NCBI GenBank assembly: GCA_030587405.1
Contig: JAUQZD010000050.1
Span: forward strand, 1 to 64,000
Direction: 5' to 3'
DNA length: 64,000 nucleotides
Source: Candidatus Freyrarchaeum guaymasense
Lineage (GTDB): Archaea > Asgardarchaeota > Jordarchaeia > Jordarchaeales > Freyrarchaeaceae
Positions 43,682 through 52,579 of this stretch are shown piece after piece (the stretch's first letter is position 1; the number at the start of each line of letters is the position of its first letter). The notes under the pieces are model-generated. The model searched no databases. It was not told the DNA's origin and was given only the letters and a program-made list of their open reading frames with translations. The translations under genes and the position numbers were made by a program.

Positions 43682-44063
43682 CCCCAAAAAAGCTGGTACA
43701 TATGAACCACCGGACTTCCTTTTTACCTGCAGTATTAAACGAAAAAGTAGCATTACACGGCCAGAAAAGATCGGGTTCAATCGAGACTTCAAAAGTTTCG
43801 TTTTAATCGAAACCGGTTAACCGCTGGGTTTTAGCATCGATGAGTAATGTACACCTTTAGGTGAATCACGGTGGTAAGGGCTATTTCAGCTAGGTATTAC
43901 TGATACTTTTGTTTTCTTGGGTGTAGTGGTGCTTCTCGTTTCTGATCTGGTTCGCTCTTCTTTAAGGGAAGCTTTATATAGGTTGAAGTTTCTCTTTGAT
44001 CTGGACTATTAATATGTAATTTTTAACAGTGTGGTGTAATTTATTACACTTGAAGGTGAGGAA
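43682..44063 (+). promoter_or_regulatory. Promoter region of the H4MPT operon
   Basis: The 380-base spacer has no gene. A strong TATA box, CTTTATATA, lies at 43972-43980, so transcription should start near 44005. A 16-base palindrome GTGTAAT-TT-ATTACAC (44034-44049) lies in the leader, ending 14 bases before the start codon of beta-RFAP synthase, and could be a repressor or translational site. Further upstream (43782-43818) AATCGAGAC and AATCGAAAC form a direct repeat within a partly self-complementary stretch. Confidence 0.55.
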
Positions 44064-45059
44064 ATGTATACAGTATCAGTTAAGACACCATCCCGACTCC
44101 ACTTCACGCTAATAGACTTAAACGGGGAAATTGGCAGGGTAGATGGAGGAATAGGGGTAGCATTGGATAGGCCTAATGTGATCGTGAAAGCTACACTTTC
44201 AGATACGATAGAAGTACGTGGAAAAATGAGGAGTGTCGCCGAGGAAATACTAAGGAAGGTTATTGGTGAGATAGGAGGAGCAGGCGTTAAGTTAGAGGTG
44301 CTAGAAACAATTCCCGAACATGTGGGTTTAGGTTCTAAAACACAGCTTTCGCTGGCGGTGGCTACGGCTGCTTCATCTGTTCTTGGGGTGGACATTGACA
44401 CAAGAAGACTTGCGAGGATAACTAGGCGGGGAGGGACCTCAGGGATTGGGGTGGCGGCCTTCGAGGTTGGAGGATTTATACTTGATGGGGGACATAGCTT
44501 CGGAGTGGGAAAGGACAAAGAGCATTTCCTGCCATCTTCAGCATCTCCTGCCCCGCCTGCACCATTGCTTTTCAGACACGAGCTTCCAAGTAACTGGTTT
44601 TTTGTTGTTGGCATACCGGATATTGGGAGAGGAGCCCACGGTCCGGGGGAGGTGCGCATTTTCGAGGAATACTGTCCTATTCCTAGAAGGGAAGTTGAGA
44701 GGTTATGCCACATTATTCTCATGAAGATCATCCCAGCTGTGGTGGAGGGTGACATATCGTCCTTTGGAGAGGGATTAACGGAAATCCAGAATGTCGGATT
44801 CAAGAGGATTGAGGTTTCGCTTCAGCCGCCGGACGTTAAAGAGTTGATGGATTTAATGTTGAAGTGCGGGGCTGCTGGAGCTGGTATGAGCTCATTCGGC
44901 CCGGCGGTATTCGGGGTTATCGACGGGTGGAGGAGTGCTTCTTCGCTCCTATCAAATGTTGAGGCGTTCCTTTCGGGTAGGGGAGAGGCGTTTATCGCTA
45001 AGGTTAATAATTCAGGTGCTCAGGTTCTCAAGGAGTCCATTGTATCCCTTGAAAGTTAG
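44064..45059 (+). CDS. Beta-ribofuranosylaminobenzene 5'-phosphate synthase
   Basis: Beta-RFAP synthase condenses a benzoate with PRPP, releasing CO2 and pyrophosphate, as the committed step of methanopterin side-chain synthesis. It belongs to the GHMP kinase fold. Motifs: VKTPSRLHFTLIDLNGEIGR, VDGGIGVALDRP, LETIPEHVGLGSKTQLSLAV (glycine-serine-rich loop), ARITRRGGTSGIGVAAFEVG and GAAGAGMSSFGPAVFGV. Length (331) is normal. ATG 44064 has AAGGTGAGGA upstream. It is the first gene of a + strand operon reaching about 51.4 kb. Confidence 0.88.
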   Translation: MYTVSVKTPSRLHFTLIDLNGEIGRVDGGIGVALDRPNVIVKATLSDTIEVRGKMRSVAEEILRKVIGEIGGAGVKLEVLETIPEHVGLGSKTQLSLAVATAASSVLGVDIDTRRLARITRRGGTSGIGVAAFEVGGFILDGGHSFGVGKDKEHFLPSSASPAPPAPLLFRHELPSNWFFVVGIPDIGRGAHGPGEVRIFEEYCPIPRREVERLCHIILMKIIPAVVEGDISSFGEGLTEIQNVGFKRIEVSLQPPDVKELMDLMLKCGAAGAGMSSFGPAVFGVIDGWRSASSLLSNVEAFLSGRGEAFIAKVNNSGAQVLKESIVSLES

Positions 45060-45067
45060 AGGAGTTC

Positions 45068-46171
45068 GTGAACCCTCTTGGAGGGGCCTCTTTGGTTAGA
45101 GTCTGCGGTATAGATCCGGGAACTGGTTCATGGGACATTGTAGGATTAGATGACGAAAAGGTTGTCTTAGATACTTCCATACCTACGAGAGAAGTTGTTG
45201 AGAAGCCGTCACGGATAGTTAACATTGTTAAGTCTATGGGCGACCTTGACTTGGTTGTGGCTCCAAGCGGGTATGGGCTACCCTTAGTGAGGCTTGACGA
45301 GCTGGATGAAAGCCAGCTTTTCCTTTTAACGTTAAAAAGGGAAAAGGAGGCTCAAGTAATAGGGCTCGAGCAGGTGGTTACCCTGCTGAGGGAGGAGGGG
45401 GTTGAAGGTTACGTCATCCCGGGTGTTAAGCATCTTCCATCCATACCACCCCATAGGAAAGTTAACAAGGTTGACATGGGAACCGCTGATAAGCTATGTA
45501 GTGTGGCGTTGGCCCTCTGGGAGACCGCACGGGAAAGAAACGTAGGGTACGGTGACGTGTCGTTCATACTAGTGGAGATGGGGGGCGGATTCACGGCTGT
45601 TCTAGGAGTTCAGAAGGGAGAAATAGTGGACGCTATAGGAGGGGCTGAGGGATGCATTGGATTCATGGCTTGTGGAGGATTAGATGCTGAGGTGGCATAC
45701 TTGCTCGGTGAGTTCGATAAGAGGCTCATATACACTGGTGGGGCAACCTACATTGCAGGGTATGAGGATATAACCCCCAGCGAATTTTCTCTTATGACTG
45801 GTCGGGATGAGAGGTTTAGGATCGCATGGGACGCTCTCATGGAAGGAACTGTTAAAGATGTAGCATCGGTGATGGTTTCCTTAGACGGTGTAGACTGCAT
45901 TCTTCTTTCAGGCAGATTGGCACGGGTTGAAAGCATATGGAAAGAGCTAGAGAGGAGACTTTCGTTCTTCGCTCAAACCCGTAGGGTGAAGGGGTTCACA
46001 AGGATAGCTAAGGAGGCAGCCCAAGGAGCCGCCCTCATAGCAAACGGGCTGGCTGGTGGAAGCTGCGAGGCACTTGTGGAAAGCCTTAGGATAAAGGAGG
46101 CCAAGGGGACGGTTCTCGACTACATTTTCTTTGAGAGAATCAGGGAATTGAGGAGGAATCTCGGTGTTTAA
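45068..46171 (+). CDS. DUF1464 protein (COG2441, acetokinase-like fold)
   Basis: The N-terminus RVCGIDPGTGSWDIVGLDDE and ILVEMGGGFTAVLGVQKGEI are the phosphate-binding turns of the ASKHA (acetate kinase/hexokinase) fold. HRKVNKVDMGTADKLCSVAL and LLSGRLARVESIWKELERRL are family marks of COG2441, described as butyrate-kinase-like. The substrate is unknown. Its position between beta-RFAP synthase and the reductase-like gene, with eight bases before it and an overlap after it, suggests a step in H4MPT synthesis. The start is GTG 45068 with GAGGAG upstream. Confidence 0.75.
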   Translation: MNPLGGASLVRVCGIDPGTGSWDIVGLDDEKVVLDTSIPTREVVEKPSRIVNIVKSMGDLDLVVAPSGYGLPLVRLDELDESQLFLLTLKREKEAQVIGLEQVVTLLREEGVEGYVIPGVKHLPSIPPHRKVNKVDMGTADKLCSVALALWETARERNVGYGDVSFILVEMGGGFTAVLGVQKGEIVDAIGGAEGCIGFMACGGLDAEVAYLLGEFDKRLIYTGGATYIAGYEDITPSEFSLMTGRDERFRIAWDALMEGTVKDVASVMVSLDGVDCILLSGRLARVESIWKELERRLSFFAQTRRVKGFTRIAKEAAQGAALIANGLAGGSCEALVESLRIKEAKGTVLDYIFFERIRELRRNLGV

Positions 46172-46895
46172 TGTTGCATGGGGGATAACCGGTGCAGGAC
46201 ACTTCATGGAGGAGACTCTAGAGGTTTTCTTGAGGATGAAAAAGGAGTTAGACGTAGCCGTCACGGTGTACCTTTCAAGAGCTGGGGAGGAGGTAGCTAA
46301 AATGTATGGTGTCTTCAGAAGGCTGAGGAAGGTTGCCCCTGGAGGATACTACCAAGAAATATTTCTCGAGAGGGAGGAGGGATTTAGCTTCCCTAAGGCT
46401 GGAAGGTTCGCGTCAGGCAGATATAGCGTTTTCATAATATCACCCGCTTCCTCAAATACGGTGGCAAAGATGGCCCTTGGAATATGTGACACGCTGGTAA
46501 CTGCTGCCTTTGCCCAGGCGGTGAAAAGCAGGGTTCCAGTCCTAATTGTTCCAACGGATTATAGTGAGGGGGAAGTCGTGACTACGCTACCCATAGTTGT
46601 TGATAGGGAAATGTGCTTGGGATGCACGCCTTGCCCCCCGGAGGAGAGATGTCCTGAGAACGCGATTGTGAGAGTTGACGGGAAACCTTCGGTGAACCTT
46701 CTCAGGTGTAATGGGTGTAAGGTTTGCGTGAGAGAGTGTCCTTATGGAGCGGTAACGTTCGGGAGGAAGGTTAAGGCTATTGTGAGGAGGGTGGACGCTG
46801 AAAACGTGAGGAGGCTTGCGGGTTTCGAAGGAGTCCGTGTTTTAAAAAGGCCTGAGGAAATAATACCTTGCATGAAGGAGGTTCTCAGCATTTGA
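46164..46895 (+). CDS. Flavoprotein with ferredoxin domain, DmrX-like dihydromethanopterin reductase
   Basis: The N-terminal flavin-binding part (VAWGITGAGHFMEETLEVFL, YSVFIISPASSNTVAKMALG) matches archaeal AfpA/DmrB flavoproteins. The C-terminal half adds two [4Fe-4S] sites: CLGCTPCPPEERC followed by P, and CNGCKVCVRECP. This FMN plus two-cluster layout is that of DmrX, which reduces dihydromethanopterin to H4MPT, the last step of the pathway. Overlap with the genes on both sides (8 bases before, 4 after) supports one operon and one pathway. Confidence 0.75.
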   Translation: MFNVAWGITGAGHFMEETLEVFLRMKKELDVAVTVYLSRAGEEVAKMYGVFRRLRKVAPGGYYQEIFLEREEGFSFPKAGRFASGRYSVFIISPASSNTVAKMALGICDTLVTAAFAQAVKSRVPVLIVPTDYSEGEVVTTLPIVVDREMCLGCTPCPPEERCPENAIVRVDGKPSVNLLRCNGCKVCVRECPYGAVTFGRKVKAIVRRVDAENVRRLAGFEGVRVLKRPEEIIPCMKEVLSI

Positions 46896-48442
46896 GGGTT
46901 CTGCTGGTTACAGGGAGGCTTGCCGAGCCATTAGTCAGAAAGTACGCTGGCGATGTGAAGGCTGAAGTTGACGTGGCATGCCTCCCTGTCTCCGTTGCAG
47001 CCCTCATCACGCCGCAAATGGTGGTTGAGGGGCTCAGAGGAGCTGTCGCGAGAAAGAAGTATGACATGATAATCGTACCAGGATTGATGAGAGGGAGCAC
47101 CAAGCCTATAGAGAAGGCCTTGGGAGTGCCTGTCTTCAAGGGTTCAAGGTATGCATGTGACATTCCATTAGTCTTTGAAAAACTGGAGGAGTTATCTAAG
47201 GAGGAGCCGCTTGACGTGATTGTTGCAAGGGAGAGGGCTATGCTGTGGAGGGAGATCGAGGGATATGAGGAGGGGAAGGAAGCAAGGGTTGGCTTTACCG
47301 TTGGTAGGGATGGTGTGAAAGGAGTTTACGTTGGACTGGACGGCGTAGTGAGGATTCTGGCTGAGGTGGTGGATGCCCCGACGTTGCCTACGGACAGGGT
47401 TCTGTCCAGAGCGGAATACTATTTGAAATCGGGTGCGGACATGATCGATATTGGAGCGGTGGTGGGAGAAGACAACGCTCAAAGAATAGCTGAGCTAGTT
47501 TACGAGGTCCGCGAAAGGTTTAAGGTTCCTGTCAGCGTTGACAGCTTAAACCCGTCGGAGATCGAGGCCGCTGTGGAGGCCGGAGCGGACATGGTTCTCA
47601 GCTTGGACTACGGGAACATAGACGAGGTGAAAATCCCCATGGACGTGGCTGTAGTTCTCCTACCAACCAACGTTAGGACGGGAGACTTGCCTGGAGACCC
47701 TGAGGGAAGAGCGGAGAAAGCGTTTAGGATCGTTGAGAGAGCTAGGGGGAAGGGGTTTAGGAGGATCATAGCTGACCTACTGCTCGAGCCGCCGATAAAT
47801 CCCGGGTTCACGAGGTCTCTCAGGTCTTACCTCATCTTCAGAGACTTGGACAGGGAGACCCCTCTCATGTTTGGAGCCGGGAACGTATCCGAGTTTGTAG
47901 ACGCTGACAGCGTTGGCATTAACGCAATGTTGGCGATCATTGCCCAGGAGGTTGGTGCTCCATTAATTCTTACAACGGAGAACAGCGTTAAGACCAGGGG
48001 GAGCGTAAGGGAGGTTGCTACTGCGAGGAGGATGGCTGCGATAGCCAAGGCCCTTTCCTCTCCTCCAAAGGATTTAGGAGTAAGTTTGCTTAGGGCGAAG
48101 AGTAAGAGGGAGTTCTTCGAGGCGCCAAACGTCGAGGAAGTCGAAGCCGTGTTTGAGAGAGAAAGGAAGGAGTACACGCCCGACCCATTAGGCTACTTCA
48201 CCATATGGGTTAACCATGACACTGGTAGAATTTTCGTTCTGCATAGGGGAGGTGGGGGCGAAAGGCTTTTCGTCGGGGGAAACGCTGAACACTTAGGGAA
48301 AACTATTCTCTCAGAGGGGTTAGTTGGGTCCCTTGAACATGCCGTTTACCTTGGCAGGGAGCTTGGGAAAGCTGAATGCTGCCTTAAGCTAGGTAAAAGC
48401 TATGTTCAGGATGCAGACGTGTTTGGTGGTGACTATGAGTGA
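46892..48442 (+). CDS. Dihydropteroate synthase-like protein (MJ0107 family)
   Basis: The C-terminal two thirds contain a dihydropteroate synthase-type barrel: SGADMIDIGAVVGEDNAQRI, VPVSVDSLNPSEIEAAVEAG, ADMVLSLDYGN, ILTTENSVKTRGSVREVATA. The N-terminal ~150 residues form an extra domain (LRVLLVTGRLAEPLVRKYAG, MIIVPGLMRGSTKPIEKALG). Archaea of this group lack folate, so the protein is thought to act on pterin and aminobenzene intermediates of methanopterin. I chose TTG 46892, overlapping the upstream stop as TTGA, with GGAGGT nine bases before it. Confidence 0.8.
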   Translation: MRVLLVTGRLAEPLVRKYAGDVKAEVDVACLPVSVAALITPQMVVEGLRGAVARKKYDMIIVPGLMRGSTKPIEKALGVPVFKGSRYACDIPLVFEKLEELSKEEPLDVIVARERAMLWREIEGYEEGKEARVGFTVGRDGVKGVYVGLDGVVRILAEVVDAPTLPTDRVLSRAEYYLKSGADMIDIGAVVGEDNAQRIAELVYEVRERFKVPVSVDSLNPSEIEAAVEAGADMVLSLDYGNIDEVKIPMDVAVVLLPTNVRTGDLPGDPEGRAEKAFRIVERARGKGFRRIIADLLLEPPINPGFTRSLRSYLIFRDLDRETPLMFGAGNVSEFVDADSVGINAMLAIIAQEVGAPLILTTENSVKTRGSVREVATARRMAAIAKALSSPPKDLGVSLLRAKSKREFFEAPNVEEVEAVFERERKEYTPDPLGYFTIWVNHDTGRIFVLHRGGGGERLFVGGNAEHLGKTILSEGLVGSLEHAVYLGRELGKAECCLKLGKSYVQDADVFGGDYE

Positions 48443-49382
48443 CCTCCCAGACGTTCAAGGTGAGCGCGCCCAGATACCTGTAGCACTTGACATGGTCGGA
48501 GTTTCAGGACTCGTCAAGAAGGTTAAAGTAGTTAGGGATGGAAAGGAGATGACGCTCATACCCGAGTTTTCCGCGTACATAAACTTGCCTAGGGAGCAGA
48601 GGGGGGTGCACATGTCAAGGAGCAGCGAAACGATAGAGAGCATTGTAGAGGACGTGGCGTATAAGCCTGTTGAGGGCGTCGAGGAGCTCTGCAGAAAGCT
48701 GCTGGAGCGTCTTCTTGAAAAACATGAATACTCTGATAGGGCTGTCGTCGTATTTGAAAGTCCGCTGGTATTGGATGTTAGAGCGGGGGAAGAGGAGGTT
48801 AAAAGACAGAAGGCGTGTAGGCTACACGTTAGAGGCGAAGCCAAGAGGGGCGAAGAAGTTGAAGCTAGAGTTTTCGTAGGTGTTAGCGTGGATGGCATGA
48901 CGGCTTGCCCATGTGCTCAGGAAATGGTGAGAAGCTACGCTGAGGCAATACTCGCCAAGAGAGCTGAGGAGCTTTCACTTAGCAGGGAGGTCATAGGTAA
49001 AATACTTGACGTGGTTCCACTTGCCTCTCATAGTCAGCGCTGCCGGGGCACCTTAATAGTCGAGGTTGGGAATGGAGGCATAGACTTAACGGATCTGGTT
49101 GAGGTTGTAGAAAGTTCGATGAGTGGAAGTATACAGGATGTTCTTAAGAGGCATGAGGAGGCGCGACTTGTCCGCCTAGCACATTTAAACCCCCTTTTTG
49201 TCGAGGATGTTGCACGACTGATAATTTTTAATACTCTGCGAAGGCTGAAGTGGCTTCCAGACGAATCCGTAGTGGAGGTCAGGGTGGAAAGCATGGAGTC
49301 AGTTCACTCCTACAACACGGTGGCATATAGGAAAGCTACCGTGAAGGAGTTGAAGAGAGAGCTTGCATCCAGCGGTGATTAG
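48435..49382 (+). CDS. mptA: GTP cyclohydrolase MptA (COG1469)
   Basis: MptA is an Fe(II)-dependent GTP cyclohydrolase making 7,8-dihydroneopterin 2',3'-cyclic phosphate, the first step of methanopterin synthesis. Family marks: DVQGERAQIPVALDMVGVSG, INLPREQRGVHMSRSSETIE, GMTACPCAQEM and LASHSQRCRGTLIVEV with His/Cys ligands. I chose ATG 48435, overlapping the preceding stop by eight bases; the frame is open from 48402. Length (315) is normal. Confidence 0.9.
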   Translation: MSDLPDVQGERAQIPVALDMVGVSGLVKKVKVVRDGKEMTLIPEFSAYINLPREQRGVHMSRSSETIESIVEDVAYKPVEGVEELCRKLLERLLEKHEYSDRAVVVFESPLVLDVRAGEEEVKRQKACRLHVRGEAKRGEEVEARVFVGVSVDGMTACPCAQEMVRSYAEAILAKRAEELSLSREVIGKILDVVPLASHSQRCRGTLIVEVGNGGIDLTDLVEVVESSMSGSIQDVLKRHEEARLVRLAHLNPLFVEDVARLIIFNTLRRLKWLPDESVVEVRVESMESVHSYNTVAYRKATVKELKRELASSGD

Positions 49383-50384
49383 TTGATAATAGAGGGATTC
49401 TTCCTAGAGACCATTGAAGGATTCATATTTGACGTGAAGGGGGTTGTTCACCCTCCAGACAGGGTTATAGCGTACCTGCGGTATTTTCCGGATCCTAGGG
49501 GTGAACGTGAGAGAGGGGGGGTGAGGTTCCGCAAGGTGTATTCTCTCGAGGAAAGGGAAAGAATACTTAGGGATAGGAAGCCGGACTACCTGTACTTTGA
49601 CCACGTCTTCGGAATGGAGGTTGAGGGTGTCCCGAAGGGCGACATAGCTAAGGTCTACGATCCACGTGAAAGGCTTTCACGGCTTCTCGTGAGAGGGGAG
49701 AGGAGCAGGCTGGAGGAGGCGGCGGCCTTCTTGTCCACGAGGATAGCGGAGGAGGCGGGGGTTCCTATAGGCAGCATTGGAGTCTCGGGATCTCTGCTTG
49801 TAAGCATGGAGAGGCCGAGTTCAGACGTGGACATCGTCGTCTTTGGAAAGAGAAACTGTTGGAGGGCCTACGAGGCGATGAAGAACCTGGTTTGCAGTGA
49901 AGGAGACATACGAGTTTATGGTGAGGAGGAATTGAGAAGGCTCTACGAGTTCAGGTCTAAGGATACTTTGATAGGGTACGAGGACTTTGCCAGGTGTGAG
50001 AGGAGGAAGTATATGTCAGGGGTGGTTAAAAGCTGCGACTTCTTTCTTCGCTTTGTGAAGTACCCTGACGAGTACGGTGAAGTTTACGGGGAGAGATTGT
50101 ACAGGCATGTAGGCTATGCTCTAGTTGAAGGGGTGGTGGCGGATGCCTCAGATGCAATTTTCACGCCTTGCAGTTACATTTTGGATGACGTGAAGGTTCT
50201 GGAGGGAGCGAGGTTTCCTGTAAGGGAGGTTGTCTCTTTCAGGGGGCGCTTCAGCGACCAAGCAAGGGAGGGGGAAAAAGTTATGGCAAGGGGGAAGGTT
50301 GAAAGGGTGAAGTCTGAGGGTGAAGAGTGGTTTAGGCTTGTTGTGGGGGGGAGACGGGAGGATTTCTTAATAGTTAAGTGGTGA
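49383..50384 (+). CDS. Predicted nucleotidyltransferase (COG1665-like), copy 1
   Basis: The segment GVSGSLLVSMERPSSDVDIV contains the GS...SDxD pattern of the polymerase-beta-type nucleotidyltransferases. About 110 residues precede it, beginning FDVKGVVHPPDRVIAYLRYF, and a beta-rich tail follows (YALVEGVVADASDAIFTPCS, EEGEKVMARGKVERVKSEGE). The layout fits archaeal COG1665. The start is TTG 49383, directly after the MptA stop, so it belongs to the operon. A homologous gene follows. Its substrate is unknown; a role in H4MPT or RNA metabolism are both possible. Confidence 0.7.
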   Translation: MIIEGFFLETIEGFIFDVKGVVHPPDRVIAYLRYFPDPRGERERGGVRFRKVYSLEERERILRDRKPDYLYFDHVFGMEVEGVPKGDIAKVYDPRERLSRLLVRGERSRLEEAAAFLSTRIAEEAGVPIGSIGVSGSLLVSMERPSSDVDIVVFGKRNCWRAYEAMKNLVCSEGDIRVYGEEELRRLYEFRSKDTLIGYEDFARCERRKYMSGVVKSCDFFLRFVKYPDEYGEVYGERLYRHVGYALVEGVVADASDAIFTPCSYILDDVKVLEGARFPVREVVSFRGRFSDQAREGEKVMARGKVERVKSEGEEWFRLVVGGRREDFLIVKW

Positions 50385-50399
50385 TTTAGGTGGTTCACC

Positions 50400-51437
50400 T
50401 TGGTTAGAATGGAACGTGACAGGGACTTTCTGAGAACACGTGAAAACTTTTTCTTCTGTGTTGTGGGTTACGCTCACCCACCAGGGAGAGTCTTGGCTTA
50501 CTTGAAATATGTTCCAAGCAGTGCTGGCCGGTGGGGGAAAAGAGGAAAGTTTCACAGGATACTCTCAAGATATGATGCCGCCGCAGTAGCAGACACCTTC
50601 AAATTCCTGAGAAAATACCCGAAGTACTTGTACTACTCGGATGTTTACGGGATAGTTTTCTCGGCGGTTCCCGGAAGCGAGATCGAGTCCCGATACTACC
50701 CTGAGGTGAAAGTTGCGAAGCTTTTAGAGGAGAAGAGAGTTGACCCGCTTCAGGAGAAGGCTTTATCCCTAATTTCACTTCTCTCACGTGAAAGCGGGGT
50801 CCCCCTGCGGAGGTTCGGAGTGACCGGGTCCATTCTAATAGACATCCATAATCCCTCGTTCTCCGACGTTGACTTAACAGTTTATGGAAGAAGGTACGCG
50901 GTAAGGGTTAAGGAGGCTATCCTTTCCCTTAGAGGAAGGGATGTTAAGACGTTCACGGGAAGGGCGGCTGAAGAGTGGGTTAGAAAGAAGGAGGGAGTGT
51001 TCCAGCTTTCCAAGAAGCAGGCACGGAAAATTCTTGAAAGGAAATGGAACATAGGTTTCTATAGGGGAACGAGGTTTTCAATACATCCTGTAAGGATCGA
51101 CGAAGAAATAGATGAGAAATACGGAGACAGGGTTTTCCGAAAGGTAGGTATGTGCACTATCAAAGCAACAATTTCATCAAGTAAGGACGCGATCTTCCTA
51201 CCATGCAAATACGAGGTCGAAGACGTAACAATTCTGGAAGGGGACTGTCCTGGAGAGATAAAAGAGGTGGTCTCCTATGAAGGGCTCTTCTGCGACATAG
51301 CCGAGGAGGGGGAGCGTGTAAGGGTGCATGGCAAACTAGAAAGAGTAAAAGGAAGGGGAGAAGAATATTACCGGGTGGTGGTCGGGTCACAGGAAGCTAA
51401 TGCGAGAGACTACATACATTTAGAAGATGCGACGTGA
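50400..51437 (+). CDS. Predicted nucleotidyltransferase (COG1665-like), copy 2
   Basis: This is a tandem paralogue of the previous gene. The same blocks occur in the same order: CVVGYAHPPGRVLAYLKYVP, GVTGSILIDIHNPSFSDVDL (nucleotidyltransferase site), VFRKVGMCTIKATISSSKDA and EEGERVRVHGKLERVKGRGE. The Asp pair in SDVDL is kept, so catalysis is possible. The two copies have diverged widely, so the duplication is old. The start is TTG 50400 with AGGTGG upstream; ATG 50409 is an alternative. It closes the H4MPT operon. Confidence 0.7.
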   Translation: MVRMERDRDFLRTRENFFFCVVGYAHPPGRVLAYLKYVPSSAGRWGKRGKFHRILSRYDAAAVADTFKFLRKYPKYLYYSDVYGIVFSAVPGSEIESRYYPEVKVAKLLEEKRVDPLQEKALSLISLLSRESGVPLRRFGVTGSILIDIHNPSFSDVDLTVYGRRYAVRVKEAILSLRGRDVKTFTGRAAEEWVRKKEGVFQLSKKQARKILERKWNIGFYRGTRFSIHPVRIDEEIDEKYGDRVFRKVGMCTIKATISSSKDAIFLPCKYEVEDVTILEGDCPGEIKEVVSYEGLFCDIAEEGERVRVHGKLERVKGRGEEYYRVVVGSQEANARDYIHLEDAT

Positions 51438-51476
51438 GAGAAGTTCTATGTCTAATAGGTTTAAGGGTGCTGGCTT

Positions 51477-51788
51477 TTAGCACTCTGAAATTATTTTGTC
51501 ACCTTCCTTGACGAATGATTCCCATGCAGCCTTCACATCTTCCTTGTTTTTCGAATTCTCCAGCTTAGAGAGTAAGGTTAAGAATGCCCCTACTAGGGGA
51601 TGCTCCACTAAATGTATTTCTTCTGATGTCACGCTAACGTAGCTTACAATGGCAGAGTTTACCTGCACGGCTGATCCGAGAATATCCCTTAGGACTACCC
51701 CGTCTCCTCCTACTTTAACATAAACTATTTCGTCTGCAACCTGCCTCTCGCCGCTTAAACCCGTAACCTTCACCCTAAACTCGCACAT
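51477..51788 (-). CDS. CooT-family small nickel-binding protein
   Basis: CooT proteins bind Ni(II) through a conserved cysteine next to the initiator methionine and help mature nickel enzymes such as CO dehydrogenase. The protein begins MCEFRVKVTG, followed by ADEIVYVKVGGDGVVLRDIL and a small barrel sequence, matching the family. A helical tail of about 35 residues (FLTLLSKLENSKNKEDVKAA) extends beyond the usual end. The start is ATG 51788. No nickel enzyme is in the window. Confidence 0.65.
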   Translation of the reverse strand: MCEFRVKVTGLSGERQVADEIVYVKVGGDGVVLRDILGSAVQVNSAIVSYVSVTSEEIHLVEHPLVGAFLTLLSKLENSKNKEDVKAAWESFVKEGDKIISEC

Positions 51789-51905
51789 TAATTCTGTACC
51801 TCCAATTTTCTCTTAGGAGAGATTAGAGGTAGACTGCTAAAAAGTCTTTTTAAATGGCAAAAACAACTTTTAACAGGTTGTAAGAGCTGGAAAGGAGGAG
51901 CGAGC

Positions 51906-52577
51906 ATGCCGGAAAAGAAGCAGGTGCAGAGTTGTACGTTCCATCCGATGTACGCTGCAACCGGTAGATGTGTAAAGTGCAGACGGCCCTTTTGCAACAT
52001 ATGCCTTGAAAAAGTGAAGGACCTCGTCGGGGAACGATGTATAGAATGTCTAACCCATGAAGAGCTCTCTAAGAGGACGGGTATAAAGAGGATGCTAGCC
52101 CTTTACATAGCAGGCTTTGCGGCAAGCGTCGCGATAGTTATGAATGGGCTTCAGACGCAGTACCCTCCCATTCTTCAGATGGTCATGGCGCCAAACCTTT
52201 CATTCTTCATATTCTATCAATGGTACACTCAGGGGAGAACGCCGATAGAAATGGTTTACATGGCCTTCGCGGCGATGGGCGGGTTCGTAGCTTTCGCGGT
52301 GATAGACGTACTTGGAACCCGTAAGACGAGGCAGAACCTGTTGAGGCATGGCTTCTGTCCGAACTGCGGAAAAGTTCTCTTTGGCAATACCGTGTGTCCC
52401 AACTGCGGGAAAACCTTGCCGGAGAAGCCTCCAGACTACCCGGACGTGGAATGGCTGAGAGAATACCTGAAAATGGAGAAGAAGAGAGCTGTAAGCCCAG
52501 CACTAATTAAAGAGAAAGAGAAAAAGCTGAGAACGAAGTATAAGCGGAGGAGGGCAAGGAGGGTTGAAAGAAGCTAG
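51906..52577 (+). CDS. Membrane protein with B-box-like and zinc-ribbon ends
   Basis: The N-terminus CTFHPMYAATGRCVKCRRPF and CNICLEKVKDLVGERCIECL resembles a B-box-type zinc site. Three hydrophobic segments follow (MLALYIAGFAASVAIVMNGL, LSFFIFYQWY, MVYMAFAAMGGFVAFAVIDV). A zinc ribbon comes after (FCPNCGKVLFGNTVCPNCGK), and the tail is very basic (KKLRTKYKRRRARRVERS). Similar fusions occur in archaea, with unknown roles. ATG 51906 has AAAGGAGGAG upstream. Confidence 0.65.
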   Translation: MPEKKQVQSCTFHPMYAATGRCVKCRRPFCNICLEKVKDLVGERCIECLTHEELSKRTGIKRMLALYIAGFAASVAIVMNGLQTQYPPILQMVMAPNLSFFIFYQWYTQGRTPIEMVYMAFAAMGGFVAFAVIDVLGTRKTRQNLLRHGFCPNCGKVLFGNTVCPNCGKTLPEKPPDYPDVEWLREYLKMEKKRAVSPALIKEKEKKLRTKYKRRRARRVERS

Positions 52578-52579
52578 TT

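Noticed and set aside
43504..43710. Minus-strand open frame of 68 codons
   Set aside because: It lies across tRNA-Gly on the other strand and has no family match; chance antisense frame.
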